A DNA stretch of 64,000 nucleotides from assembly GCA_041662605.1 (NCBI GenBank), contig JBAZSD010000017.1, positions 1-64,000 of the forward strand, in the 5' to 3' direction. Below the pieces are notes generated by a model. That model worked only from the letters and a program-made list of their open reading frames with translations. It did no database searches and was not told where the DNA came from. Each line of letters begins with the position of its first letter. The first letter of the stretch is position 1. Below are positions 34,471 through 43,268 of the stretch, piece after piece. Origin of the DNA: Desulfomonilaceae bacterium (GTDB lineage Bacteria > Desulfobacterota > Desulfomonilia > Desulfomonilales > Desulfomonilaceae). The position numbers and the translations under genes are program-made.

Positions 34471-36579
34471 CTAAAGTATTCCCAGCTTTTCGTTTATGAG
34501 CCTCAACATGGCGATGTTTTCGGAGTGCCCTGTCTGTACAGCGACTATTTTCCCGACTATCGGTTTTCCCAGCAAATAAAAATCACCTAGGATGTCGAGG
34601 ATCTTGTGTCTCACGTATTCGTCTTGAAAGCGCAGCGGCGGGTTAACCACCTTGTCGTCATCGAGAAGGATCAGATTGGATAGTTTTCCTCCGCCGGCCA
34701 GCCCCATCTCGTCCATAATTCGCATGTCGCGTACGAATCCGAAAGTTCGTGCCGGCGCAATCTCAGACTTAAAGTCTTCAACTCCTGAGAGCCTAAAAGT
34801 CATATCAAGCTTTCCGATAGGCTGTGGGTAATCCATGTGATATTCTACCGAAAAAGCGTCAGACGGCTCAATCCGCATGCTTTTGGGGCTTCCGTCGGGT
34901 AAAGTGATTTCAAAAGACTCTGTAATATCAATTTGTTCAACTAATTCGTCCTGTGTTATTATTTCGGCGTTTTCAACAAGGTTACAGAATTCAAGAGCGG
35001 ATCCGTCCATAATCGGGACTTCTCCTGCAATCTTTACGAGCAAATTTGTCAATCCGTACACGTGAAAAACCGCCATTAGATGCTCTATTGTTCTAGCAAT
35101 CGCGTCATGGCCCCTGAGACTCGTACACAAATTGGTGGATTGTACAAATGGTAACAGAGCAGGCACTGTGCCACCGGATGTTATGTGTCCAAAATTTATG
35201 CCTGAGTTTGGGGGTAGGGGAGATATCGTAAGTCCCGTTTTTTGACCGGAATGAAGCCCTTGGCCATAGATTACCACTTTGCCTCTCAAAGTCTTCTGCA
35301 TGAGATGCTCGGGTTTTAGTCCTAATCCTTGAAGCGTGTCCCGTTCGGAAAGGTCAGACCTTGCTGGGGGTGAGGAAGGGCGACCCAAGGGAAATGAAAA
35401 TCTTGGAACTCCTTGCCTTACTGATTCCTCTGATTCTGATTTCGTGTACGCCGGCAGAAGCAACTCGTTGATGGTTAGAGTGTGTCCTGACGTGTTCATT
35501 ACTGTATGTTCCACCAGTATCTTCAGTTCCTTGATATTGCCTGGCCAAGTGTGAGCGGACAGTCTTGACAATGCAACGTCCTCCACTTCCCTTATATCCT
35601 TGTCGAATTCCCTGGACGCCTCAGCCAAAAAGTGCCTTACCAGTAGAGGAATATCTTCAGGACGTTCTCTAAGAGCAGGAGCACGAATTACCCGCTGCGC
35701 CAGGATGTTCATTGCGTCATCGGAAAATCCGGACGCTATCATCTCCTCAGGAGACTTTTTGGAAGTTGAAAGTAGCCTTGTCAAGTTCACTCCGGGAATC
35801 GCCTTTTGGGTACCTGCGGCCATTGTGACCAACATTCGAGCCAGAGGGATTTCAAGTCCAGGCGCTAATCTGTCGATACCTACCAACAGGAGAGTTCCTC
35901 CTGCCGCTATTTTAAGTTTCCCGGTCCTTGAAGACTCACCATCAGACCCTCGCCCATATAGAACCTCTCCAAGATTATCTTTCGTGAATTCGTCACAACT
36001 AACTTTGACTAGCTTATGGCGGTCTTTTCCGGACGAAAAGTGAATCATTCTGGCAATGAATTCCTTACCTGAGCCCTTTTCTCCGTAAATGAGCGCCGAA
36101 CCGGATTCGTGAGCCGAATTTTCAATGGATCTCCTGATATTCGCCGCTAAATGGGAAGCTCCGATTAGCGGGCCGGGATTACCGGACAAGTCCATGATCT
36201 CGGACATGATTTTCTTGGAAGAAACGGCTTTGTCAACTAAATGAAGTGTGTCTTCAAGATTCAGAGGCTTCTCGAGGTAGTCTTCCGCCCCCAGTTTAAT
36301 AGCTTTTACGGCGGTCTCAATGGTACCGTGTCCACTCATCATGATCACGTGACACTTGGGAGCAATACGCTTGATAGCCTTTAGCGTCTGCAAGCCGTCT
36401 ATACCTGGAATCCATATGTCGAGAAAAACAATATCCGGGGAGTCGCTTTGAACGATGTGCAGCGCATCCTGCCCATCACGAGCCTTCAGAACCTCATGAC
36501 CTTCGTCGGCCAATATTGCGCCAAGTGAAGTTAGAATCTCCTCTTGGTCGTCTACTATCAGCACACGTCCCTTTTCCAT
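34471..36579 (-). CDS. lpxC: fusion of response-regulator receiver, degenerate sigma54-type AAA+ domain and LpxC deacetylase
   Basis: 702 residues in one unbroken frame. 1-120: receiver with VDDQEE, acceptor Asp54 (FLDIW) and Lys104 (EKP), apparently functional. 135-375: NtrC-type AAA+ domain; Walker A is kept (GEKGSGKE, 166-173) and arginine fingers are present (RERPED), but the GAFTGA sigma54 loop is lost and the Walker B acidic pair is VG (GGTLLLVGI). ~380-425: Ser/Pro-rich linker, where a Fis-type HTH would normally stand. 428-702: complete LpxC, the committed step of lipid A synthesis, with Glu499/His500 (TIEH), ARTFGF, His658, Asp666 and His685, matching the E. coli catalytic base and zinc ligands. 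It is the only LpxC in the window. Phosphorylation- or nucleotide-controlled deacetylase activity is inferred. Confidence 0.93.
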   Translation of the reverse strand: MEKGRVLIVDDQEEILTSLGAILADEGHEVLKARDGQDALHIVQSDSPDIVFLDIWIPGIDGLQTLKAIKRIAPKCHVIMMSGHGTIETAVKAIKLGAEDYLEKPLNLEDTLHLVDKAVSSKKIMSEIMDLSGNPGPLIGASHLAANIRRSIENSAHESGSALIYGEKGSGKEFIARMIHFSSGKDRHKLVKVSCDEFTKDNLGEVLYGRGSDGESSRTGKLKIAAGGTLLLVGIDRLAPGLEIPLARMLVTMAAGTQKAIPGVNLTRLLSTSKKSPEEMIASGFSDDAMNILAQRVIRAPALRERPEDIPLLVRHFLAEASREFDKDIREVEDVALSRLSAHTWPGNIKELKILVEHTVMNTSGHTLTINELLLPAYTKSESEESVRQGVPRFSFPLGRPSSPPARSDLSERDTLQGLGLKPEHLMQKTLRGKVVIYGQGLHSGQKTGLTISPLPPNSGINFGHITSGGTVPALLPFVQSTNLCTSLRGHDAIARTIEHLMAVFHVYGLTNLLVKIAGEVPIMDGSALEFCNLVENAEIITQDELVEQIDITESFEITLPDGSPKSMRIEPSDAFSVEYHMDYPQPIGKLDMTFRLSGVEDFKSEIAPARTFGFVRDMRIMDEMGLAGGGKLSNLILLDDDKVVNPPLRFQDEYVRHKILDILGDFYLLGKPIVGKIVAVQTGHSENIAMLRLINEKLGIL

Positions 36580-36836
36580 GTTTGTCGGAACTCTCTATAA
36601 ATGATTGAATAATGTCAAAACGGTCGTAAATCGGCCGTCAGCGACTATAGCCGCTTGACGAAATATTATCAACCCGCAAAGTTTTGATCACGAAGATTAG
36701 TGAAGGGTTTTTCCTGAACTAACAGTTATGGTGGGAGAGGGTTGGAGCGCTAGGTAATTTGGTACGGCAATCTCAGGAGTTTTAGAACACTCCTCTGAAA
36801 GTCAGTCTAGATTTGCTCTGCCGCTTAGTCCCCTGT

Positions 36837-37094
36837 TTATCGTTGATGATCAATTTCTGTCTTTGAAGACTTTAGTGAATTCTCAATATCCTTCATGCGC
36901 AGGGATGTCCGAGTCGGGATGTCGGCACTTTGACTTTTCTGCGGGGCTATGCCGGAACATGATGGTGAATCCTCAATCATATGACATAATTGATTGTTAG
37001 ATATTATCGATGGAGTTTGATCCGCGGCTAAACACGGTTGTATAATACACGATATAATAGAGACTAAACTAGCAATCATGACGAAAAACTTCAT
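36837..37094 (-). CDS. small secreted hypothetical protein
   Basis: 85 residues with GAGGAGTTGAGGT ahead of the ATG. The first ~23 residues are a signal peptide (FFVMIASLVSIIS, ending CLAA). The mature part is ~60 residues, polar, with two or three cysteines (LCHMIEDSPSCSG) and a charged tail (MKDIENSLKSSKTEIDHQR). No family recognised. It lies alone between the LpxC fusion and the chemosensory operon, on the same strand as both. Confidence 0.6.
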   Translation of the reverse strand: MKFFVMIASLVSIISCIIQPCLAADQTPSIISNNQLCHMIEDSPSCSGIAPQKSQSADIPTRTSLRMKDIENSLKSSKTEIDHQR

Positions 37095-37248
37095 ACCTCA
37101 ACTCCTCAAACGCCAATAAAACGTGACAAATCCGCCACAACATCAAAAAAGCTAGGTGATTACATATCACAATTAGGCAAATAATTAAAGAAAAATATTC
37201 AGTTTTTTGGAGCTGCAGAGGCCGATTTACGGTCGAGATGATTTAAGA

Positions 37249-39795
37249 TCAAGCGCCTTCAGGGAATTCCTGCTGAATTCTGCAGATAGCTTCCACGAGT
37301 TCATGATAATTTATAGGTTTTGAAATGTAGTCGTCCATTCCGGCCTCCAAACAACGTTCACGATCCCCTTTCATAGCATGGGCTGTTAACGCTACTATCG
37401 GAGTGTGTCGGTTCAGACTCTTTTCCTGTTCCCTGATCCGCTTTGTGGCTTCAAGGCCGTCCATAACCGGCATTTGAACATCCATGAGGATTACGTCGAA
37501 TCTAGCTTTTCGGATTGAATCCAAGGCTTCTTGTCCGTTGGTGGCAATGGAAACATTGTGGCCTAAACCCTTCAGCATGTATGTGGCCAACTTCTGATTA
37601 ATGAGATTATCTTCAGCGACAAGTATCTCTAAACCGGGTTTCAACTCTTGGTTTGCGCTTGACCGAATCTCCTCATCATATTCGGGTCCATGGGACTCAG
37701 ATGGTTCGACCGTCTTTAGCAAACCTGCCAGGAGTTCGGCAGGTCCGAGCGGTTTTGATATAAGCCCCGATACCTGGAGTTCATCACACAGACTCGAATC
37801 AGGATTGATGCCTCTAGGAATAAGGAGAAGCGCTTTTGATTGATTGGCAAGATTCCTATCCCTGAAATCCCTAAGCAGTTCCAATCCGTTAGTGTTTGGC
37901 AAAGTCATATCCGCCAAAATAAAGTCAAAAAGATGTCCTTCATTTTCGGAAGAAGAAAGAATGGACAAAGCTTCATCAGCGTCTTGAGCAGATTGAACCC
38001 GCATCCCGATTCTTGAAAGCGCTTCTTCTATCAGCCTACGGCTCGTAGCATTGTCCTCAACCAATAATACGGAACGACCAACTAGGGAACTCATGGAGCC
38101 TTGAACATTTGATTCCAGTTTGTGTCCGGGTTGCGATTCCATTTTGACCGTGAAGTAAAACACGCTTCCTTTACCGAGTTCGCTTTCAACCCAAATATCT
38201 CCATCCATTATTTGACAAAGCTGAGAAGAAACAGCCAATCCTAAGCCAGTGCCGCCGAACTGCCGAGTGGGCGAAGAATCAACTTGCTCGAAAGCCTGAA
38301 AAATAGTCTTTAACTTTTCATTAGGTATACCAACGCCTGTGTCCTGGATAGCAAAATGAAGTTTTACCGTCGTGTCTGACAAAGGTTCAGCCCTGACAGC
38401 AACAAAGATTTCCCCCTGATCAGTAAACTTGATAGCGTTTCCTATCAAATTTATAAGAATTTGCCTCAACCTTCCTGAATCTCCGATTAATTGATCAGGA
38501 GTATCCTGTTCCACATCATAAAGTAGCTCTACTCCTTTAGAATAAGCCTGAAGCGCCAGGTTGGATACAACGTTCGAAATCGACTGTCTGAGGCTGAAAG
38601 CCTCGGGAGAAAGCGACAGTTTGCCTGCCTCAATCTTGGAAAAATCCAGGATATCATTGATGATATTGACCAGATCTTGAGAAGAAGATCTAATAGCCTC
38701 GATGTACTCCCTCTGATGCTCATCGAGGTTGGTGTTCAGGGCCAACTGAGCCATACCCACGATTCCGTTCAACGGTGTGCGTATTTCATGGCTCATGTTT
38801 GCAAGGAACTGACTTTTAGCTCGATTGGCCTGTTGAGTTTGTTCCCGGGCTTGAACGAAGTCGGTCACATCCAAAACGCTCAGTATCATACCCTTGTAGG
38901 TGTCGTGTTCAAAGATGGGCTGGATTGTCATGGAAAGATCACGGCCAAATATCTTTCGATCTACCAACACTCGATCCTGAGATAGTCCGCTCTTGAACCT
39001 GGACACTACCCCTTTAATATGGTCAAGATGCTGACTATGCTCATGAACTTCCCAAATAGTTTCACCCAGAATTTCGGACTGTTTTGTTTCAAATAGATCA
39101 GCGAATCTACTATTCATCTCTGTAATTACATCATTTTCGTCGGCGAACACTATGCCGGCGTCCAGGCATTCAATCAGCGTCCTAAGTTTGTTTGCCTCAG
39201 CAGAAACCAGTTCGTTAGCCTTTGTGAGTTCAGCGTTGGTTCTTTCAAGGTCATGATAGTTTTGAACCGCTGTCTCGTATGATGAAAGTAGCAGGTCGAC
39301 AATTTGAATACGATCTGCCGCCAGAAAATGTTTCCGGCCGGCGAAAAAAATTTCAATACCCAAACCAGCGCTCGATCTGGCCCTGATTTCGCGATTGACG
39401 ATTATGTATTGGATCCTGGATACAAGGAGCTTTTCCTGGTATGGCTTGGTGATAAAATTGTCGGCTCCTGCCTCTAAACCTCTAATAATGTCTTCAGGGT
39501 CCGACAGTGAGGTGAGAAGAATCACGGGAATGTCTTTAAGACTTTCATCCCCTTTGATCCTTCTACAGAGTTCGTAACCGTCCATCTCGGGCATGATTAC
39601 GTCGCTGATAACCATGTTTGGACGGTAGGTCTGAAGTTGTTCCAAAGCAGATTTTCCGTTAAACGCGACTGAAACTTCAAATCCTCTGGTTTCCAAAATA
39701 TGCTGGAGTCGAATGGCCTGAGTGGGACTGTCTTCCACAACAAGGATTTTTGTGTGGTAATTCTCTGTCAAATTTTGAAATATTTCTGAGGTCAT
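37249..39795 (-). CDS. hybrid histidine kinase REC-PAS-HK-REC-REC, output of the chemosensory operon
   Basis: 848 residues. N-terminal receiver (ILVVEDSP, acceptor Asp65 in VISDVIMPEMDG), coiled coil, PAS (~205-320), HisKA (NMSHEIRTPLNG, His about 350), HATPase (NLIGNAIKF, DTGVGIP, GGTGLGL), a central receiver (VLLVEDNATS, acceptor Asp in ILADMTLPNTNG) and a C-terminal receiver (ILVAEDNLINQ, acceptor in ILMDVQMPVMDG). No membrane segment. Its start overlaps the end of cheB by 4 bp (ATGA), making it the last gene of the operon. In the related Wsp system this place is taken by the WspR diguanylate cyclase, so the N-terminal receiver is the probable target of the operon's CheA, passing the signal to a second phosphorelay. 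Confidence 0.9.
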   Translation of the reverse strand: MTSEIFQNLTENYHTKILVVEDSPTQAIRLQHILETRGFEVSVAFNGKSALEQLQTYRPNMVISDVIMPEMDGYELCRRIKGDESLKDIPVILLTSLSDPEDIIRGLEAGADNFITKPYQEKLLVSRIQYIIVNREIRARSSAGLGIEIFFAGRKHFLAADRIQIVDLLLSSYETAVQNYHDLERTNAELTKANELVSAEANKLRTLIECLDAGIVFADENDVITEMNSRFADLFETKQSEILGETIWEVHEHSQHLDHIKGVVSRFKSGLSQDRVLVDRKIFGRDLSMTIQPIFEHDTYKGMILSVLDVTDFVQAREQTQQANRAKSQFLANMSHEIRTPLNGIVGMAQLALNTNLDEHQREYIEAIRSSSQDLVNIINDILDFSKIEAGKLSLSPEAFSLRQSISNVVSNLALQAYSKGVELLYDVEQDTPDQLIGDSGRLRQILINLIGNAIKFTDQGEIFVAVRAEPLSDTTVKLHFAIQDTGVGIPNEKLKTIFQAFEQVDSSPTRQFGGTGLGLAVSSQLCQIMDGDIWVESELGKGSVFYFTVKMESQPGHKLESNVQGSMSSLVGRSVLLVEDNATSRRLIEEALSRIGMRVQSAQDADEALSILSSSENEGHLFDFILADMTLPNTNGLELLRDFRDRNLANQSKALLLIPRGINPDSSLCDELQVSGLISKPLGPAELLAGLLKTVEPSESHGPEYDEEIRSSANQELKPGLEILVAEDNLINQKLATYMLKGLGHNVSIATNGQEALDSIRKARFDVILMDVQMPVMDGLEATKRIREQEKSLNRHTPIVALTAHAMKGDRERCLEAGMDDYISKPINYHELVEAICRIQQEFPEGA

Positions 39796-40850
39796 TTCTT
39801 TTGGCCTCCGCCTACCAGTCTTAGAAGCAAAGCGGCTATTTTATCGGGGGAAGCTATGTGGGATGCTCCGCCTAACTTTATGGCCTCTCCGGGCATGCCA
39901 TGGACTACGGAGCTTTCTTTGTCTTGGGCTATGGTTATTGAGCCTTTGTCCCTGAGCATTTTCAGTTCGTTGGCCCCATCTTTACCCATACCTGTAAGAA
40001 GTATTCCGACAGCCCTGTTTCCAAATATCTTAGCAACCGATCGAAAAAGATAAGAGACAGAAGGCCTCAGCCCATTTTCAGGTGGATCATCGGTCAATAC
40101 GACATGGTTGGACAAATCTACTCTCATGTGGGATCCATCCGGAGCTACATATACGGTACCCGCCTCCAGGCGGTCCGTATGTTTCGCAACTTTAACGTTG
40201 AGAGGGGAAGAGCGATCCAGCCATTCTACAAATCCGGCGGTGAAATTCTTGGCAATGTGTTGCACCACAACGATGGGCGCGGAAAAGTTTGCAGGCAGGC
40301 TCCCCAGGAGTTCCTTAATTACTGGAGGTCCTCCTGTTGAAGCTCCTATTGCCACTATTCCATACCGGTCCGGACTCGGTTCTTTCGGTATGTGATTCGA
40401 GGTATGGGAGGGCGCTACACTGGACCTGGTTGAGGGCCACCTGCGAACCACCTTCACCTCTGACATGAGTTTTACGGTGTCAATAATGTTTTCAGCGTCT
40501 TTTTTATAATCCGCTTCTGTAGAATATCTCGGTTTCTCAAGCGCTGCGACGGCCCCGGCTTCCATGGCGGACCAGGCCTTGGCGACATCTTTAGGGTCCC
40601 AGCTTCCTGTTATTATGACAATTGGAACCGGGTTAGTTTCCATAATCCGCCGAGTGGCTTCGAACCCATTGATTCGAGGCATCTCAATATCCATAGTAAT
40701 GACATCAGGTTTATTGGCCGCGGCGAGTTCAATGGCCTCTTTTCCATCTTTGGCCTCACCGATGACAACAATTCCAGGATCGGATTCAAAAATATGTTTT
40801 AGAAGATCCCGCACTACAGCGGAATCGTCCACAATCAGCACTTTGATCAT
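39792..40850 (-). CDS. cheB: chemotaxis protein-glutamate methylesterase
   Basis: 352 residues. N-terminal receiver with IVDDSA and acceptor Asp54 (ITMDIEMPRING), then the methylesterase domain (~165-350) with the catalytic Ser in IGASTGGP, His in VVQHI and Asp in MGKDGANEL, plus the typical PDGSHM and SVSYLFRS segments. It removes methyl groups from the MCP encoded in the same operon and so resets the pathway (WspF-like position). Only 16 bp separate it from cheA upstream and it overlaps the hybrid kinase downstream. Confidence 0.95.
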   Translation of the reverse strand: MIKVLIVDDSAVVRDLLKHIFESDPGIVVIGEAKDGKEAIELAAANKPDVITMDIEMPRINGFEATRRIMETNPVPIVIITGSWDPKDVAKAWSAMEAGAVAALEKPRYSTEADYKKDAENIIDTVKLMSEVKVVRRWPSTRSSVAPSHTSNHIPKEPSPDRYGIVAIGASTGGPPVIKELLGSLPANFSAPIVVVQHIAKNFTAGFVEWLDRSSPLNVKVAKHTDRLEAGTVYVAPDGSHMRVDLSNHVVLTDDPPENGLRPSVSYLFRSVAKIFGNRAVGILLTGMGKDGANELKMLRDKGSITIAQDKESSVVHGMPGEAIKLGGASHIASPDKIAALLLRLVGGGQKK

Positions 40851-40866
40851 ATTAACACGCAGTCTC

Positions 40867-43257
40867 CTAAATAAGTCGTCTGATCACGGATAAGAGGTTA
40901 TTCTGCTCGAATCCACTCTTAACAATGTATGCGTTAGCGCCCACGTCAATCCCTCGTTCCTTGTCTTCTCTCGATTCCAGTGAAGTCACTATCACTACTG
41001 GCAGATTCTTAAATTTTTCTTCAGTCCTAATTTTTGATGTGAGTTCGAATCCATCCATTCTAGGCATTTCTATGTCCGAAACTACCACATCGAAGTTGTT
41101 GGTTTTAAGTATGGTCCAGGCGTCTACACCGTCCACAGCCGTTTGAACCTCGTAGCCGGCTGATTCTAGAATATTCTTCAACAACATTCTAGAAGTGATT
41201 GAGTCTTCCACCACGAGAATCGATTTTTTAACGTGTTCCAATTGAGATTTGCGGGTATGAGCCGCCAAACTGGGTCCAGTGATTCTCATGGCTGATAGAA
41301 TAAGGTCGGAAACATTTAGGATCAGTGCGACCTGTCCCGAACCCAACACCGTGCCTGCCGAGACATTTCGAACACGTGACAGTTGGCGGCCGAGGTTTTT
41401 CACCAAAACTTCCTGCTCATTTAGGATCGCATCAACACTGTATGCTATTTGTTGGTCTGAAGCCCCCAGAACCAATATGGACACAAACTGGAGTTCTTCA
41501 TCGACGCCTGTTTCCGAATCCATTTCCAAAACGTCCGCCAAGCGGACTAATGACAGCACGCGACCGTTCATCTCAATAGTGTCACGGTTCTCCACAGTCT
41601 GAATAAGGTCTTTTTTGACACGCCCAACCCTCAGGACGTTTGCAGTTGGAATCACGAAAATTTCCGACTCCACCTTTACAAGAGTTCCCCTAAAAGTGGC
41701 CAGGGTCACTGGAAGCTGGATGCGAAAAGTAGTTCCAGATCCGAGTATTGAATTGACCTGAAGCGTTCCTCCGAGTTTGTCAACTTTTTCCCGAACAATT
41801 GCCAAACCTAGACCACGTCCTGATAGATCCGTTATTATCGGGCTTGTAGAAACTTCCGATCTGAAAATGAGGGACATGGCTTCTTCATCGCTGAGCCCCC
41901 TGATTTCTTGCTCGGATATGAGATTTTTCCGTAGGGCAGATTGTTTCACCTTGGCGACATCTATTCCCTGGCCATCATCTGAAACTATTATCTGGGCTTT
42001 CTTAGCCCCCAGTTGGGAAATCGATATTGACAAAGATCCCTCGGCCGGTTTGCCGGTGTGCGTTCGGACACTTGGTTCTTCCATCCCGTGATCTACAGAA
42101 TTTCTAACAAGGTGGATCAGAGGATCCTTCATTTCTTCGAGGATTCTACGGTCTAATTCTGTGTCTCCTCCATCTAGGGTAAGTTTGATGGATTTTTTCT
42201 GATCTCGGGCCAAATCCCTTACCAGGCGGGGAACGATCTCAAGGAGGGTAGAAGATGGCAACATCAATACGCTTTTCATGTCATCGAGCAGGTCGTCCAC
42301 CATCGTTGTGGCCTGACGTGAATCATTTTCCGCCATTGAAGTCAGTGTCTTTATCCTGGTATCTAAAGCCCGCAACGCTTTTTCATTTGAATCAAGGTAA
42401 CTCAGGATTTTAGCTAGCGGCGATTTGAAACTGCCAAGAGCGTCTCGATATTGTGGACTTTCCAACATGTTCTTCATTATCCGGGCTTCAGGATATGTTT
42501 TGCTCCAATGTTTGCGATACGAATCCAGACTTGCTTTGACCTGTCTCATGTCTGTTACTCTCTGGTTCGCTGCCATCTTGATGGCTACCATTTCTTCCAC
42601 TTGATAGAGAAGAGAATCCAATTTTGATGTCTTGATTCTGATAGTTTCAGATTGTGAAAGGCCTTTGGATTCAGATTTGGGTTTGACTGTTGTTTTGCTC
42701 GTTGGTTCGATGGCATTGGGAGGAACGGTAACCTGTCGCTGTTGAATATCCTCCTTCTGGAGAACTGCCTGTGATACCGGCTTCGCTTCCGGCGTCGGGG
42801 CCGAAGGTCTTATGTTAGAGAGTGTCTCTAGATGTTTCTGATCTAAATTGTTGGGATGTGGGCCAGTTCCGGAACTTATGTTGGCAAGTCTTTGAAGCAG
42901 ATCACCTATCGGCAAAACATCGTCGGACGACACCAGTTTTGATACGGCTTCGATGGAATCGAGAACGCTATCGAGTATCGAGGTTTCCGGTTGGATCTCT
43001 CCCTTTTTCAATAAGGAAAGAACGGTTTCGATCGACTGGCAGATTTTCTCTACATCCCGAAGGCTTACGGCTCTGGCCGCCCCTTTTAGACTGTGCGCCT
43101 CACGATAAATCGTTTCTAGTATAAGGGCCTTTTCTTTTGGATCAGGACCCTTGTCCAGATCCAAAAGCCCTGAAGAAATAGTCTGGATATGCTCTGCCGC
43201 CTCCAGTTTAAACGTGGCTTTGAGTTTCTCTAGAAATTCCTCTTCACTCTTGTCCAT
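40867..43257 (-). CDS. cheA: CheA-type histidine kinase with C-terminal receiver
   Basis: 796 residues. Hpt domain at the N-terminus (phospho-His55 in EAHSLKGAAR), then a Pro/Lys/Ser-rich linker (~130-205) in place of a P2 domain, a dimerisation region, HATPase (~340-520; LVRNSVDHGMEEP, DDGQGID, GRGLGLAIV), a CheW-like domain (~525-660), and a receiver (acceptor Asp728 in VVSDIEMPRMDG). The Hpt-kinase-CheW-REC order is that of WspE and FrzE, found in alternative-function chemosensory arrays rather than swimming systems. It takes its signal from the MCP and CheW proteins encoded next to it; the attached receiver may act as a phosphate sink. Confidence 0.95.
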   Translation of the reverse strand: MDKSEEEFLEKLKATFKLEAAEHIQTISSGLLDLDKGPDPKEKALILETIYREAHSLKGAARAVSLRDVEKICQSIETVLSLLKKGEIQPETSILDSVLDSIEAVSKLVSSDDVLPIGDLLQRLANISSGTGPHPNNLDQKHLETLSNIRPSAPTPEAKPVSQAVLQKEDIQQRQVTVPPNAIEPTSKTTVKPKSESKGLSQSETIRIKTSKLDSLLYQVEEMVAIKMAANQRVTDMRQVKASLDSYRKHWSKTYPEARIMKNMLESPQYRDALGSFKSPLAKILSYLDSNEKALRALDTRIKTLTSMAENDSRQATTMVDDLLDDMKSVLMLPSSTLLEIVPRLVRDLARDQKKSIKLTLDGGDTELDRRILEEMKDPLIHLVRNSVDHGMEEPSVRTHTGKPAEGSLSISISQLGAKKAQIIVSDDGQGIDVAKVKQSALRKNLISEQEIRGLSDEEAMSLIFRSEVSTSPIITDLSGRGLGLAIVREKVDKLGGTLQVNSILGSGTTFRIQLPVTLATFRGTLVKVESEIFVIPTANVLRVGRVKKDLIQTVENRDTIEMNGRVLSLVRLADVLEMDSETGVDEELQFVSILVLGASDQQIAYSVDAILNEQEVLVKNLGRQLSRVRNVSAGTVLGSGQVALILNVSDLILSAMRITGPSLAAHTRKSQLEHVKKSILVVEDSITSRMLLKNILESAGYEVQTAVDGVDAWTILKTNNFDVVVSDIEMPRMDGFELTSKIRTEEKFKNLPVVIVTSLESREDKERGIDVGANAYIVKSGFEQNNLLSVIRRLI

Positions 43258-43268
43258 TGTCCATTTCC

